The translations under genes were made by a program, and so were the position numbers. The notes below the pieces were generated by a model. That model had not been told where the DNA came from. It did not search any database and worked only from the letters and a program-made list of their open reading frames with translations. DNA of 9,998 nucleotides, taken from contig JAFZQL010000123.1 in the NCBI GenBank assembly GCA_017620435.1, positions 1 through 9,998 of the forward strand, written 5' to 3'. Positions 1 to 5,691 of this stretch are shown here, piece after piece; within the stretch, counting starts at the first letter, position 1; each line of letters starts with the position of its first letter. The stretch comes from Erysipelotrichaceae bacterium (GTDB lineage Bacteria > Bacillota_I > Bacilli_A > Erysipelotrichales > Erysipelotrichaceae).

Positions 1-70
1 GCTGCTGGATGCCATAGGGAATCAAATTGGTTTTTGAAAGCATTGAAATAGTATAATACTGTTGAAATGA

Positions 71-394
71 ATATGTTCAAAGAATAATCAATTACAGGAG
101 GATAATAAGTATTATAAAGAATACCTACAAACAGGGCAAAATAGTGACAAACTAATCAGCGGTAACATTTATCAAATGATGTCATATTTGAATAATATTA
201 ATTCAAATAAAAACGACTTGAGAGGTATACTTTTATATCCGAAACCTTATGATATGGATAGCATTAAAAAAACCTACAACACTGCTGTTACATCCAACGG
301 ACAGATTAAGCCAGCTAAGCTTCAATTTATCACAATTGACCTGTCAGATAATTGGAAGATCATAAGAGATAACCTTTTAGATTTGGTTCAATAA
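71..394 (+). pseudogene. mcrC: McrC C-terminal remnant (McrBC restriction subunit)
   Basis: This is the C-terminal end of an McrC-like protein, the nuclease subunit of the modification-dependent McrBC system. The frame is open from 71 (after TGA 68-70) to TAA 392-394. It reads EDNKYYKEYL, then GNIYQMMSYL, then RGILLYPKPYD. This follows the McrC family order: the D-x-K and tyrosine stretch of the PD-(D/E)XK nuclease, the 'YQM.aY' helix and the 'LLYP' strand. The N-terminal half and the first catalytic acid are absent, and no reading frame is open across 1-70. The only in-frame ATGs (176, 179) lie inside the conserved helix and have no ribosome binding site. I infer a truncated, non-functional copy left by deletion. 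The family match is recognised from motifs, not from a search. Confidence 0.7.
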
Positions 395-439
395 AATGGT
401 TTCATGGAAACAATAAAAAACAGGAGGTTGCTTCGAACA

Positions 440-1354
440 ATGATATTTATTTCAAACTTTTCTAATTCACGTAACTTGTCAGACATTAAATACTATTTTG
501 ATGAGTACCAGGCAACAAATATTGACTTTTTGTTTGATGGTTTTTCCATGGGAAATACAACATGGTCAGTTGCTAAGAATGCTGTTCCAGGAGACATTAT
601 TGTTTTCATGTGTGCTAAAGAAGCCAGAAACAATCTTGGAATGGCTACCTCTCATATTCCTGCCAGCTATGGTAGTAAGTTTTTATCCTTTGTTAACAAC
701 CAAAAAGATTTATATAAGAAATACAGCGGGAACATCCTTGGTTATGGGATTGTTGATTCAATACCGGAAAAGGATGGAGACTGGTGGATGTCAGACATTA
801 ATGGCTTAGTTCAGTTTAATCATCCAATCCATATTGATGAGTTCAGGAGTTTTATTACAATCAGCAGAACGAACTCTATAACCTATCTTAACGATGATCA
901 GTGGGAACGTCTTATGTGGATGATAAATCAGAAGAATCCCGGTATATTTCCGTATGCGAAATCACCGGATAGAGAAATACTGGAAAAAGAATTCAATGAT
1001 GCAGTCCAAAAAGAATTGAATAAATCAATTGATGAGCTAAAGAAATCCGTCCAGAAGAAGAGTTCTCAATCAACATCTAGTACAGTTCAGACGAAGGTGT
1101 ACCACCGTGATACCGTAATTGCTGCATATGTCAAGAAGAGAGCGAATGGGTATTGCCAGCTATGCGGCAATCCTGCTCCATTTAAAGATCAATATGGCGA
1201 ACCATACTTAGAGTGTCATCATATAGATTGGCTTTCTAAAGGAGGAATGGATTCTATTGATAACTGTGTTGCTTTATGCCCGAATTGCCATAGGAAAATG
1301 CATATGATCAATGATCCGGAAGACATTAAGAAACTAAAGAATAAGATCATATAA
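440..1354 (+). CDS. EVE/PUA-like domain plus HNH endonuclease, probable modification-dependent restriction enzyme
   Basis: This is a 304-residue two-domain protein. The C-terminal part is a textbook HNH nuclease with zinc knuckles: CQLC at 239-242, CHH at 259-261, and CPNCH at 280-284 followed by H288, with Asn275 between them. The N-terminal ~165 residues contain 'PGDIIVFMCAKEA' and 'GYGIVDSI', resembling EVE/PUA-type pockets that read modified bases; this part is an inference. A lysine/serine-rich linker (about 195-220) joins the two. I chose ATG 440 because AGGAGG lies at 422-427; ATG 404 is in frame (316 aa) but has no clear site. It starts 45 bp after the McrC stump and shares its low GC, which fits a defence-island origin. 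No cognate methyltransferase is present, as expected for type IV-like restriction. No signal peptide or membrane segment is visible. Confidence 0.85.
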   Translation: MIFISNFSNSRNLSDIKYYFDEYQATNIDFLFDGFSMGNTTWSVAKNAVPGDIIVFMCAKEARNNLGMATSHIPASYGSKFLSFVNNQKDLYKKYSGNILGYGIVDSIPEKDGDWWMSDINGLVQFNHPIHIDEFRSFITISRTNSITYLNDDQWERLMWMINQKNPGIFPYAKSPDREILEKEFNDAVQKELNKSIDELKKSVQKKSSQSTSSTVQTKVYHRDTVIAAYVKKRANGYCQLCGNPAPFKDQYGEPYLECHHIDWLSKGGMDSIDNCVALCPNCHRKMHMINDPEDIKKLKNKII

Positions 1355-1443
1355 AAGCATCTGCCCCCTGTTTTTCTTTTTTAATTTGTGAGATAATTAA
1401 CTAGTAAAGGAACATCATATCATTCATAGAAAAGGAGGCCCAC

Positions 1444-1665
1444 ATGTCCCTGATCGGAACGCCAATCAAAAGCAAATTAACGAATATCAATGGCTTCATC
1501 ACCGGCATTGACAAGAAGAACATCAGTGTCACTTTTACATACGGAGGCATTATTACGGTTCCTTTACAGAAACATGAAGAGCTTCTGAGCATGTCGGATG
1601 AAGCACGACAGGAACTCCTGGAATACATCGAGTCCTTCAAGCGTACTAAGAAACAGGAAGTATAG
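1444..1665 (+). CDS. Small conserved-looking protein, possible SH3-like barrel
   Basis: This is a 73-residue protein that I do not recognise by family. Its start is well supported: AAAGGAGG ends 5 nt before ATG 1444. Residues 4-45 alternate short strands and turns (GTPIKSKLTNINGFITGID, then ISVTFTYGG, then ITVPL). This resembles the small SH3-like barrel seen in some Firmicutes proteins and at the ends of helicases ('G..V....G.I..I.....V.F..G....P'). Residues 48-70 are a charged amphipathic helix ending in lysines. It is cytosolic, with no signal peptide. It forms a single-gene transcription unit bounded by the terminator that follows at once. GC content is higher than that of the restriction genes before it. 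The barrel assignment is an inference from pattern only. Confidence 0.75.
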   Translation: MSLIGTPIKSKLTNINGFITGIDKKNISVTFTYGGIITVPLQKHEELLSMSDEARQELLEYIESFKRTKKQEV

Positions 1666-1668
1666 AAG

Positions 1669-1693
1669 ATCTGCATATGACTGCAGATTTTTT
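1669..1693 (+). terminator. Rho-independent terminator after the small protein gene
   Basis: ATCTGCA (1669-1675) pairs perfectly with TGCAGAT (1682-1688) around a 6-nt loop, and a T run follows at 1688-1693. It begins 3 nt after the stop codon of the small gene and isolates it from the HAD phosphatase gene. Confidence 0.85.
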
Positions 1694-1729
1694 ATGGCAG
1701 AGGGAACTCTGTTTTTTTATGCATTTCTG

Positions 1730-1758
1730 TTTATGGAAACACCGGTTTCTGTTATGAT
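1730..1758 (+). promoter_or_regulatory. Weak candidate promoter of the HAD gene
   Basis: TTTATG (1730-1735) and TATGAT (1753-1758) are separated by 17 bp and lie just after the terminator. The -10 is a good match and the -35 is poor. Transcription would begin near 1765, only a few bases before ATG 1769, which would make a leaderless or nearly leaderless mRNA. This fits the absence of a ribosome binding site there but is not proven. Confidence 0.3.
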
Positions 1759-1768
1759 GGATAGCGTT

Positions 1769-2596
1769 ATGAACAAAAACAATATCAGGCTGGTTGTGGC
1801 GGATATCGATATGACCCTGGAGTATTCGATGCAGGGGCTTCCTGAGCTGAACAGGAAGGCGATAGAGGAGCTTCACAGGGAAGGCATACTGTTTGCTTTG
1901 GCTTCGGGCAGAGGCATCGCGCAGCTGATGAAAAAGGCCTCAGAATGGAAGCTGAGCTTTAATCCGGATCTGATCATCGGGGTCAACGGTCAGGCGCTTT
2001 ACGACGGACTGTTACAAAGGGAAGACAGACTTCTGCTGCTGGAGAAGGAATGGGTGAAGGAGATCCTGGATTTTCTCGATGCCTACGGCTATGACTACCA
2101 TGCCTATATCGATACGTATACGCTGTTCCGCAGGGAGGATTCCCACTACTACAAAGTCTTCAAGGCAGTAGACAGGGATATCAGACTGGCAGGAAGCAGG
2201 GATGATTTCCTCAAGGGAGAGTGTTTTTACAAGTTCATCCTGATGGACCAGGACAACGACATGGAGCAGCTGCTCAAGGACATCGAACCGTTCCTGAAAG
2301 AGCACAAAGAGCACTTCAAGATCGTCAAGACCACGGGACATACCTACGAGATCGTTCATGCGTCTGCCAGCAAGGCTTACGCTTTACAGATCTTCTGTGA
2401 AAGGCACGGCATCGATCTGCAGGATGTCGCAGCCTTCGGGGATGCGGACAACGACAATGAGATGATCGCGGTATCAGGTATGGGCGTGTGCCTGAAGGAC
2501 GGACAGGAGTGTACCAAGGCGGTTGCGAAATATATTACTGAGAAAGGCTGCACGGAGGGCGGATTCGGGGATTTCGTTTTCAGACATATTCTGTAG
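1769..2596 (+). CDS. Cof-type HAD-IIB family phosphatase
   Basis: This is a haloacid-dehalogenase superfamily hydrolase of the Cof/IIB type, a soluble Mg-dependent phosphatase that usually acts on sugar phosphates or nucleotides. All four HAD motifs are visible in the 275-residue product: DIDMT (12-16, nucleophile D12 and acid/base D14), ASGR (45-48), Lys202 in SASKA, and GDADNDNEM (224-232). The cap domain lies between motifs II and III, at about 85-190, as in type IIB. The length matches the family (about 270). The family usually has DxDGT, so Met15 is a mild variant. I chose ATG 1769 because the family motif starts close to the N terminus; the frame extends upstream to 1598, and ATG 1754 and 1757 are also near, but no start has a convincing ribosome binding site. 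Substrate cannot be told from sequence. Confidence 0.9.
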   Translation: MNKNNIRLVVADIDMTLEYSMQGLPELNRKAIEELHREGILFALASGRGIAQLMKKASEWKLSFNPDLIIGVNGQALYDGLLQREDRLLLLEKEWVKEILDFLDAYGYDYHAYIDTYTLFRREDSHYYKVFKAVDRDIRLAGSRDDFLKGECFYKFILMDQDNDMEQLLKDIEPFLKEHKEHFKIVKTTGHTYEIVHASASKAYALQIFCERHGIDLQDVAAFGDADNDNEMIAVSGMGVCLKDGQECTKAVAKYITEKGCTEGGFGDFVFRHIL

Positions 2597-2668
2597 CCCC
2601 TATGAAAACCGGACAGGAAAATGTTAAGATTGGTTTAACAGATCAAACAGAAATCGGAGGATAATCGG

Positions 2669-4099
2669 GTGTTGTTCAATTCGTTCGCGTATATGTGTTT
2701 TCTGCCCATAGTGTTTGTTTTGTATTGGGCTCTTCCACATCGATACAGATGTTATCTGCTGCTGCTTGCCAGCTATTATTTCTACATGAGCTGGAATGTC
2801 AGATATGTTGCGCTGATCGTCTTTACGACTCTGATTTCCTATGTTACGGCTCTGCTGATCGAAAAAACGGATCGTGAACGAACAAGGAAGCTGATTGCCG
2901 CATCGGCTGTCCTGTGCTGTCTTCTGATCCTGTTTTTCTTTAAATACTTCAATTTCATGGCAGATACCTTTTCAAGTCTGCTTTCTCTGTTTTCCATCAC
3001 CCTGCATCCAATCACTTTAAATCTGCTGCTGCCTGTGGGTATTTCTTTTTATACCTTTCAGACACTGGGCTATGTGATCGACGTTTACCGCGGCAGGATA
3101 AAGGCTGAAAGAAACATCATTGTGTATGCGACATTCGTCTCGTTCTTTCCTCAGCTGGTAGCAGGACCGATAGAACGTTCTACCGATCTGCTGCCGCAGA
3201 TCAGAGCTCAACACAGGTTCAATGAACAGAAGGCGATCGACGGTCTGAAGCTGATGCTTTGGGGCTATTACAAGAAACTGCTGATTGCGGATCATCTTTC
3301 TGTTTATGTCGATACGGTTTACGGGAATCTTTCCGGCTACAAAGGTTTTGATCTTCTGCTGGCAATCTTTTTCTTTACGATACAGATCTATTGCGATTTT
3401 TCGGGTTATTCGGATATCGCGATCGGTACTGCCGGACTGCTGGATATCGATCTGATGGCCAATTTCAGAAGTCCTTATTTTGCCTCTTCCATCAAGGAAT
3501 TCTGGAGCAGGTGGCATATTTCTTTGTCGACATGGTTCAGAGACTATCTCTATATTCCGTTAGGGGGAAACAGATGCGGCAAAGCAAGGCATTATTTCAA
3601 TCTTATATTTACTTTTCTTGTGAGCGGACTGTGGCACGGAGCGGGTCTGACTTTTATCTTGTGGGGAGCTGTCCACGGTCTGGCACAGGTTTTTGAAATC
3701 ATGCTTGGAAACAGACTTGAACGGATCAGAAAGAATCCTGCCGGGGTGTGGCTGTGCAGAGCTGCCGTTTTTGCTTTCTGTAATGTCACCTGGGTCTTTT
3801 TCAGGGCGCAGTCCTTCGCAGATGCGCTGTATGTATTCAGATATGCTTTTGAAGGCATCAGGAACCTTAAATCGTTTCTGATCAGCGCCATGATGACCAA
3901 GGATACCCTGATCCTGCTGCTGAGCTATGTTCTGATCCTTGCGGTTCACGACTGTATGGATCTGCTGCAGGAAAAGACAGGCAGGGCATTCACGGGAAAC
4001 AAGGTGCTGCGATGGACCGGATATGTCCTGCTTGGCCTGATGATACTGTTTGGAGCACAGAAAGGGGTTGCGGCTGAATTCGTTTATTTTCAGTTCTAG
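2669..4099 (+). CDS. MBOAT family membrane O-acyltransferase (AlgI/DltB-like)
   Basis: This is a polytopic membrane-bound O-acyltransferase, the type that moves an acyl (often acetyl) group across the membrane for O-acylation of extracellular polymers such as alginate or teichoic acids. The 476-residue protein has many hydrophobic segments from residue 8 onward. It carries the MBOAT core: FRSPYFASSIKEFWSRWHISLSTWFRDYLYIPLGG (about 266-300), LWHG (321-324) and ILWGAVHG (330-337). The conserved histidines are 283, 323 and 336. The 'TWVFFRAQSFADA' segment near 374 is typical of the AlgI branch. Translation starts at GTG 2669 with GGAGG at 2656-2660 (8-nt gap), giving the usual MLFNS start. It sits 6 nt before an SGNH-type partner. 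No acyl-carrier or ligase gene (DltA/DltC) is nearby, so D-alanylation is less likely than acetylation. The polymer is unknown. Confidence 0.92.
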   Translation: MLFNSFAYMCFLPIVFVLYWALPHRYRCYLLLLASYYFYMSWNVRYVALIVFTTLISYVTALLIEKTDRERTRKLIAASAVLCCLLILFFFKYFNFMADTFSSLLSLFSITLHPITLNLLLPVGISFYTFQTLGYVIDVYRGRIKAERNIIVYATFVSFFPQLVAGPIERSTDLLPQIRAQHRFNEQKAIDGLKLMLWGYYKKLLIADHLSVYVDTVYGNLSGYKGFDLLLAIFFFTIQIYCDFSGYSDIAIGTAGLLDIDLMANFRSPYFASSIKEFWSRWHISLSTWFRDYLYIPLGGNRCGKARHYFNLIFTFLVSGLWHGAGLTFILWGAVHGLAQVFEIMLGNRLERIRKNPAGVWLCRAAVFAFCNVTWVFFRAQSFADALYVFRYAFEGIRNLKSFLISAMMTKDTLILLLSYVLILAVHDCMDLLQEKTGRAFTGNKVLRWTGYVLLGLMILFGAQKGVAAEFVYFQF

Positions 4100-4105
4100 T
4101 GAGAT

Positions 4106-5083
4106 ATGAAGCGTTTTCTAAGTAAAGTCGCCGTTTATATCGTTGCCGTCGTTTCTCTGACGCTGTTCATAAACGGCATCTACGTGAATAAGAGAGTCAG
4201 CAGCAACGTCTATGACTATGTTCCTGCGGATATCGAGATCTGCAACCTCGGTTCAAGCCATGCCGAGCACGGTTTCTACTATAAGGATCTGGAAGACGAG
4301 TATACGTGTTTTAATTTCGCACTTGGCGCACAGATGCTGTCTTATGACTACAGGATCCTTTTCCATTATCAGGATCATCTGAAAGCCGGCGGAGTTGTTA
4401 TCGTCGATATCTCTTATTTCGCTCCGTGGGGCTATCCCGAGACCAAGAGCGACAGTTTTGAATCCAAGAACAGGAGATATTACACGATACTTCCGCCTTC
4501 CCTGATCAAGAACTTCGATCTCTACACATACATGCTGGAAAGCAGGATCCCGTCGCTGAATGCGGGAATGCTGAATGTACTGGAGATTCTCTTATCCAAG
4601 AAACAGCCTCTTACCGATATTCCAAAGTCGTACCCCGAAGTGGAAGACACGGTAGACAGGAGCACGCTGAAGGATGATGTAAGAGATTCCTGTGAAAGGC
4701 ATATCTTTACCAGCAAGCGAAACGAAGACGGGGAACTGTTTCTGAATGAAGAAGAAGTACAGGCTCTCTATGATATCGTCGAGATCTGCAGGGAGCACAA
4801 TGTAACGCCTGTCTTTGTGACTGTTCCTTATCTGAAGGAGTATACCGACGAGATCCAAAGAAGAGATGAAGACTTCTTTGAACAGTTCAGTTCCTGGATC
4901 AATACGGTAGCGGATGAAACGGGTGTGGAATATTTCGATTATTCCCGGGACGAGCGTTTCATGTACGACTATTCTCTCTTCTATAACGGCGACCATATGA
5001 ATTCCGCAGGAGCACGGAAATTTACGGATATACTGTTTGAAGAGGTCATTCAGCAAAGGATCGGGGATACAGCGGAGAGATGA
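4106..5083 (+). CDS. Membrane-anchored SGNH/DltD-like protein, partner of the MBOAT acyltransferase
   Basis: This 325-residue protein has an N-terminal membrane anchor (about 8-26) and an extracellular SGNH-hydrolase-like domain. Block I is GSSHAEHG (49-56) with candidate nucleophile Ser50 or Ser51. Block II is FNFALG (69-74). The C-terminal block V is YNGDHMNSAGARKF (293-306) with candidate catalytic His297. Proteins of this kind (DltD, AlgX/AlgJ class) work outside the membrane with an MBOAT to place acyl groups on polymers. The start is 6 nt after the MBOAT stop with no strong ribosome binding site, so translational coupling is likely. The residue three before His297 is Asn294, where SGNH enzymes usually have the triad Asp; Asp296 directly before the His may or may not replace it. 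The function is inferred from the pairing. Confidence 0.8.
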   Translation: MKRFLSKVAVYIVAVVSLTLFINGIYVNKRVSSNVYDYVPADIEICNLGSSHAEHGFYYKDLEDEYTCFNFALGAQMLSYDYRILFHYQDHLKAGGVVIVDISYFAPWGYPETKSDSFESKNRRYYTILPPSLIKNFDLYTYMLESRIPSLNAGMLNVLEILLSKKQPLTDIPKSYPEVEDTVDRSTLKDDVRDSCERHIFTSKRNEDGELFLNEEEVQALYDIVEICREHNVTPVFVTVPYLKEYTDEIQRRDEDFFEQFSSWINTVADETGVEYFDYSRDERFMYDYSLFYNGDHMNSAGARKFTDILFEEVIQQRIGDTAER

Positions 5084-5139
5084 GAAAGCGTCAGGGTTTC
5101 ATCTATGTCGACAGGTCCGTGCTGAAACATATATTGTAA
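5080..5139 (+). other. Tiny ORF overlapping the SGNH stop (19 aa)
   Basis: ATG 5080 overlaps the TGA of the SGNH gene (ATGA), with GGAGAG-like bases just upstream, and encodes MRKRQGFIYVDRSVLKHIL. It could be a translationally coupled micropeptide or the decayed start of a lost third operon gene. It resembles nothing I know. The stop at 5137-5139 is soon followed by a second short frame (5145-5237). Confidence 0.25.
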
Positions 5140-5144
5140 AACAG

Positions 5145-5237
5145 ATGAAGAGAACAGATGAAGCAGGGAGGTATGCCGAATATCAGAAAGATCCGGTCTT
5201 TTACTCATTGGATGAAGTAGAGAAAATGATTGTATGA
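5145..5237 (+). other. Short unrecognised ORF or gene remnant (30 aa)
   Basis: This 30-residue frame is charged and protein-like in composition, ending YSLDEVEKMIV. That ending loosely resembles the tail of small type II antitoxins, but the similarity is too weak to name a family. It has no ribosome binding site of its own and lies in a different frame from the 19-aa ORF at 5080. Together they may be a frameshifted leftover. The stretch 5084-5233 otherwise shows nothing I can identify. Confidence 0.2.
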
Positions 5238-5293
5238 AAATATTTTCATGTAAATAATTGAATAATTTTCTTGACATGTTGAAACATTTTCAA
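5234..5293 (+). promoter_or_regulatory. ARG-box-like inverted repeats over the transporter promoter (candidate ArgR sites)
   Basis: Three related AT-rich elements lie here. ATGAAAATATTTTCAT (5234-5249) is a perfect 16-bp palindrome 21 bp upstream of the -35. TGAATAATTTTC (5259-5270) is a half-conserved copy directly abutting the -35. TTGAAA-CAT-TTTCAA (5279-5293) is a perfect inverted repeat filling the -35/-10 spacer. The known ArgR/AhrC operator core is TGAAT-N4-ATTCA, and these differ from it at a few positions. Operator function is an inference, supported by the downstream arginine T-box specifier. Confidence 0.45.
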
Positions 5294-5299
5294 TATAAT
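5271..5299 (+). promoter_or_regulatory. Consensus sigma-A promoter of the transporter operon
   Basis: TTGACA (5271-5276) and TATAAT (5294-5299) are both perfect and separated by exactly 17 bp. The start of transcription is expected near 5306, which is where the T-box leader begins. This is the strongest promoter in the window. Confidence 0.92.
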
Positions 5300-5305
5300 A
5301 ATCCT

Positions 5306-5528
5306 AAATTCAATGATCGAAAGAGTATTCTGGAAGAGTCCATCAGCGAGCCGGAACAGAGTGAAAGTCCGGTGGCAACGTTCCGGGAGAAGCGCATTCG
5401 TGAGTATTCCATCTGAATACAGTAGGATGGAACGTGTTCCGCGTTAAGGATAAGAGGGATCGTATCTTTTGATACGATAATCAGTGTGGTACCGCGATAC
5501 AGTCGTCTCTGAACAGAGACGATTTTTT
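5306..5528 (+). promoter_or_regulatory. T-box riboswitch leader, specifier reads as CGC (arginine)
   Basis: This is a tRNA-sensing transcription attenuator. In Stem I, CGAA (5318-5321) pairs with UUCG (5397-5400), and UUCUGGAA (5328-5335) pairs with UUCCGGGA (5381-5388). The internal loop between them carries AGAGUA on the left and GAAGCGCA on the right. By alignment with the known glyQS layout (GAAA-GGC-A), the specifier is CGC at 5393-5395, an Arg codon. The AGCGAG motif (5345-5350), CGUUA (5442-5446) and a perfect 8-bp Stem III (5459-5466 with 5471-5478) are present. The antiterminator is CAGUG-UGGUACC-GCG (5482-5496) pairing with CGUCUCUG (5504-5511); its bulge UGGUACC matches the invariant T-box sequence that binds the tRNA NCCA end. 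One U-U mismatch occurs in helix A1. Uncharged tRNA should switch the operon on. Confidence 0.93.
5503..5528 (+). terminator. T-box leader terminator
   Basis: TCGTCTCT (5503-5510) pairs with AGAGACGA (5515-5522) around a GAAC loop, followed by six T residues (5523-5528). Its left arm is the same sequence that closes the antiterminator, so the two structures exclude each other, as in all T-box switches. Confidence 0.92.
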
Positions 5529-5547
5529 AATGAAAGGAGGTCAGAAG

Positions 5548-5691
5548 ATGAGAGTCCGACGAAGATGCAGGTTAGAACAGTTGATTGAGAATTATTCGTG
5601 TGATGAAGAAGGAGAAAGAAGAAATGAAAAAGACGTTGATTTTAATCGTTGTTTTGCTGATTTGTACGCTTTGCGGATGTTCATCGGATGA
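5548..5691 (+). CDS. Arg-rich leader ORF overlapping the binding-protein start
   Basis: This 47-residue ORF is out of frame with the lipoprotein gene and has a better ribosome binding site (AAAGGAGG, 7 nt before ATG 5548). It starts MRVRRRCR: five of the first eight codons are arginine (AGA, CGA, CGA, AGA, AGG), and nine of 47 overall. It runs through the ribosome binding site (5609-5614) and start (5624) of the lipoprotein and stops at 5691 inside that gene. It resembles no known protein. I infer a leader peptide: ribosomes moving through it should mask the lipoprotein start, while ribosomes stalled on the early Arg codons would leave that start free. Alternatively, it could be a relic of an older gene start. 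Confidence 0.5.
   Translation: MRVRRRCRLEQLIENYSCDEEGERRNEKDVDFNRCFADLYALRMFIG

Noticed and set aside
27..57. TATAAT at 52-57 as a promoter for the HNH gene
   Set aside because: The only TTGAAA (34-39) is 12 bp away, and a TTGGTT (27-32) would need a 19-bp spacer. The hexamer is likely chance in AT-rich DNA.
1598..1768. N-terminal extension of the HAD frame
   Set aside because: It would overlap the small gene and its terminator, and the first HAD motif normally lies within the first 15 residues, as it does from ATG 1769.
2623..2639. GTTAA-N7-TTAAC inverted repeat before the MBOAT gene
   Set aside because: It is a short AT-only repeat with no promoter around it, so it is expected by chance.
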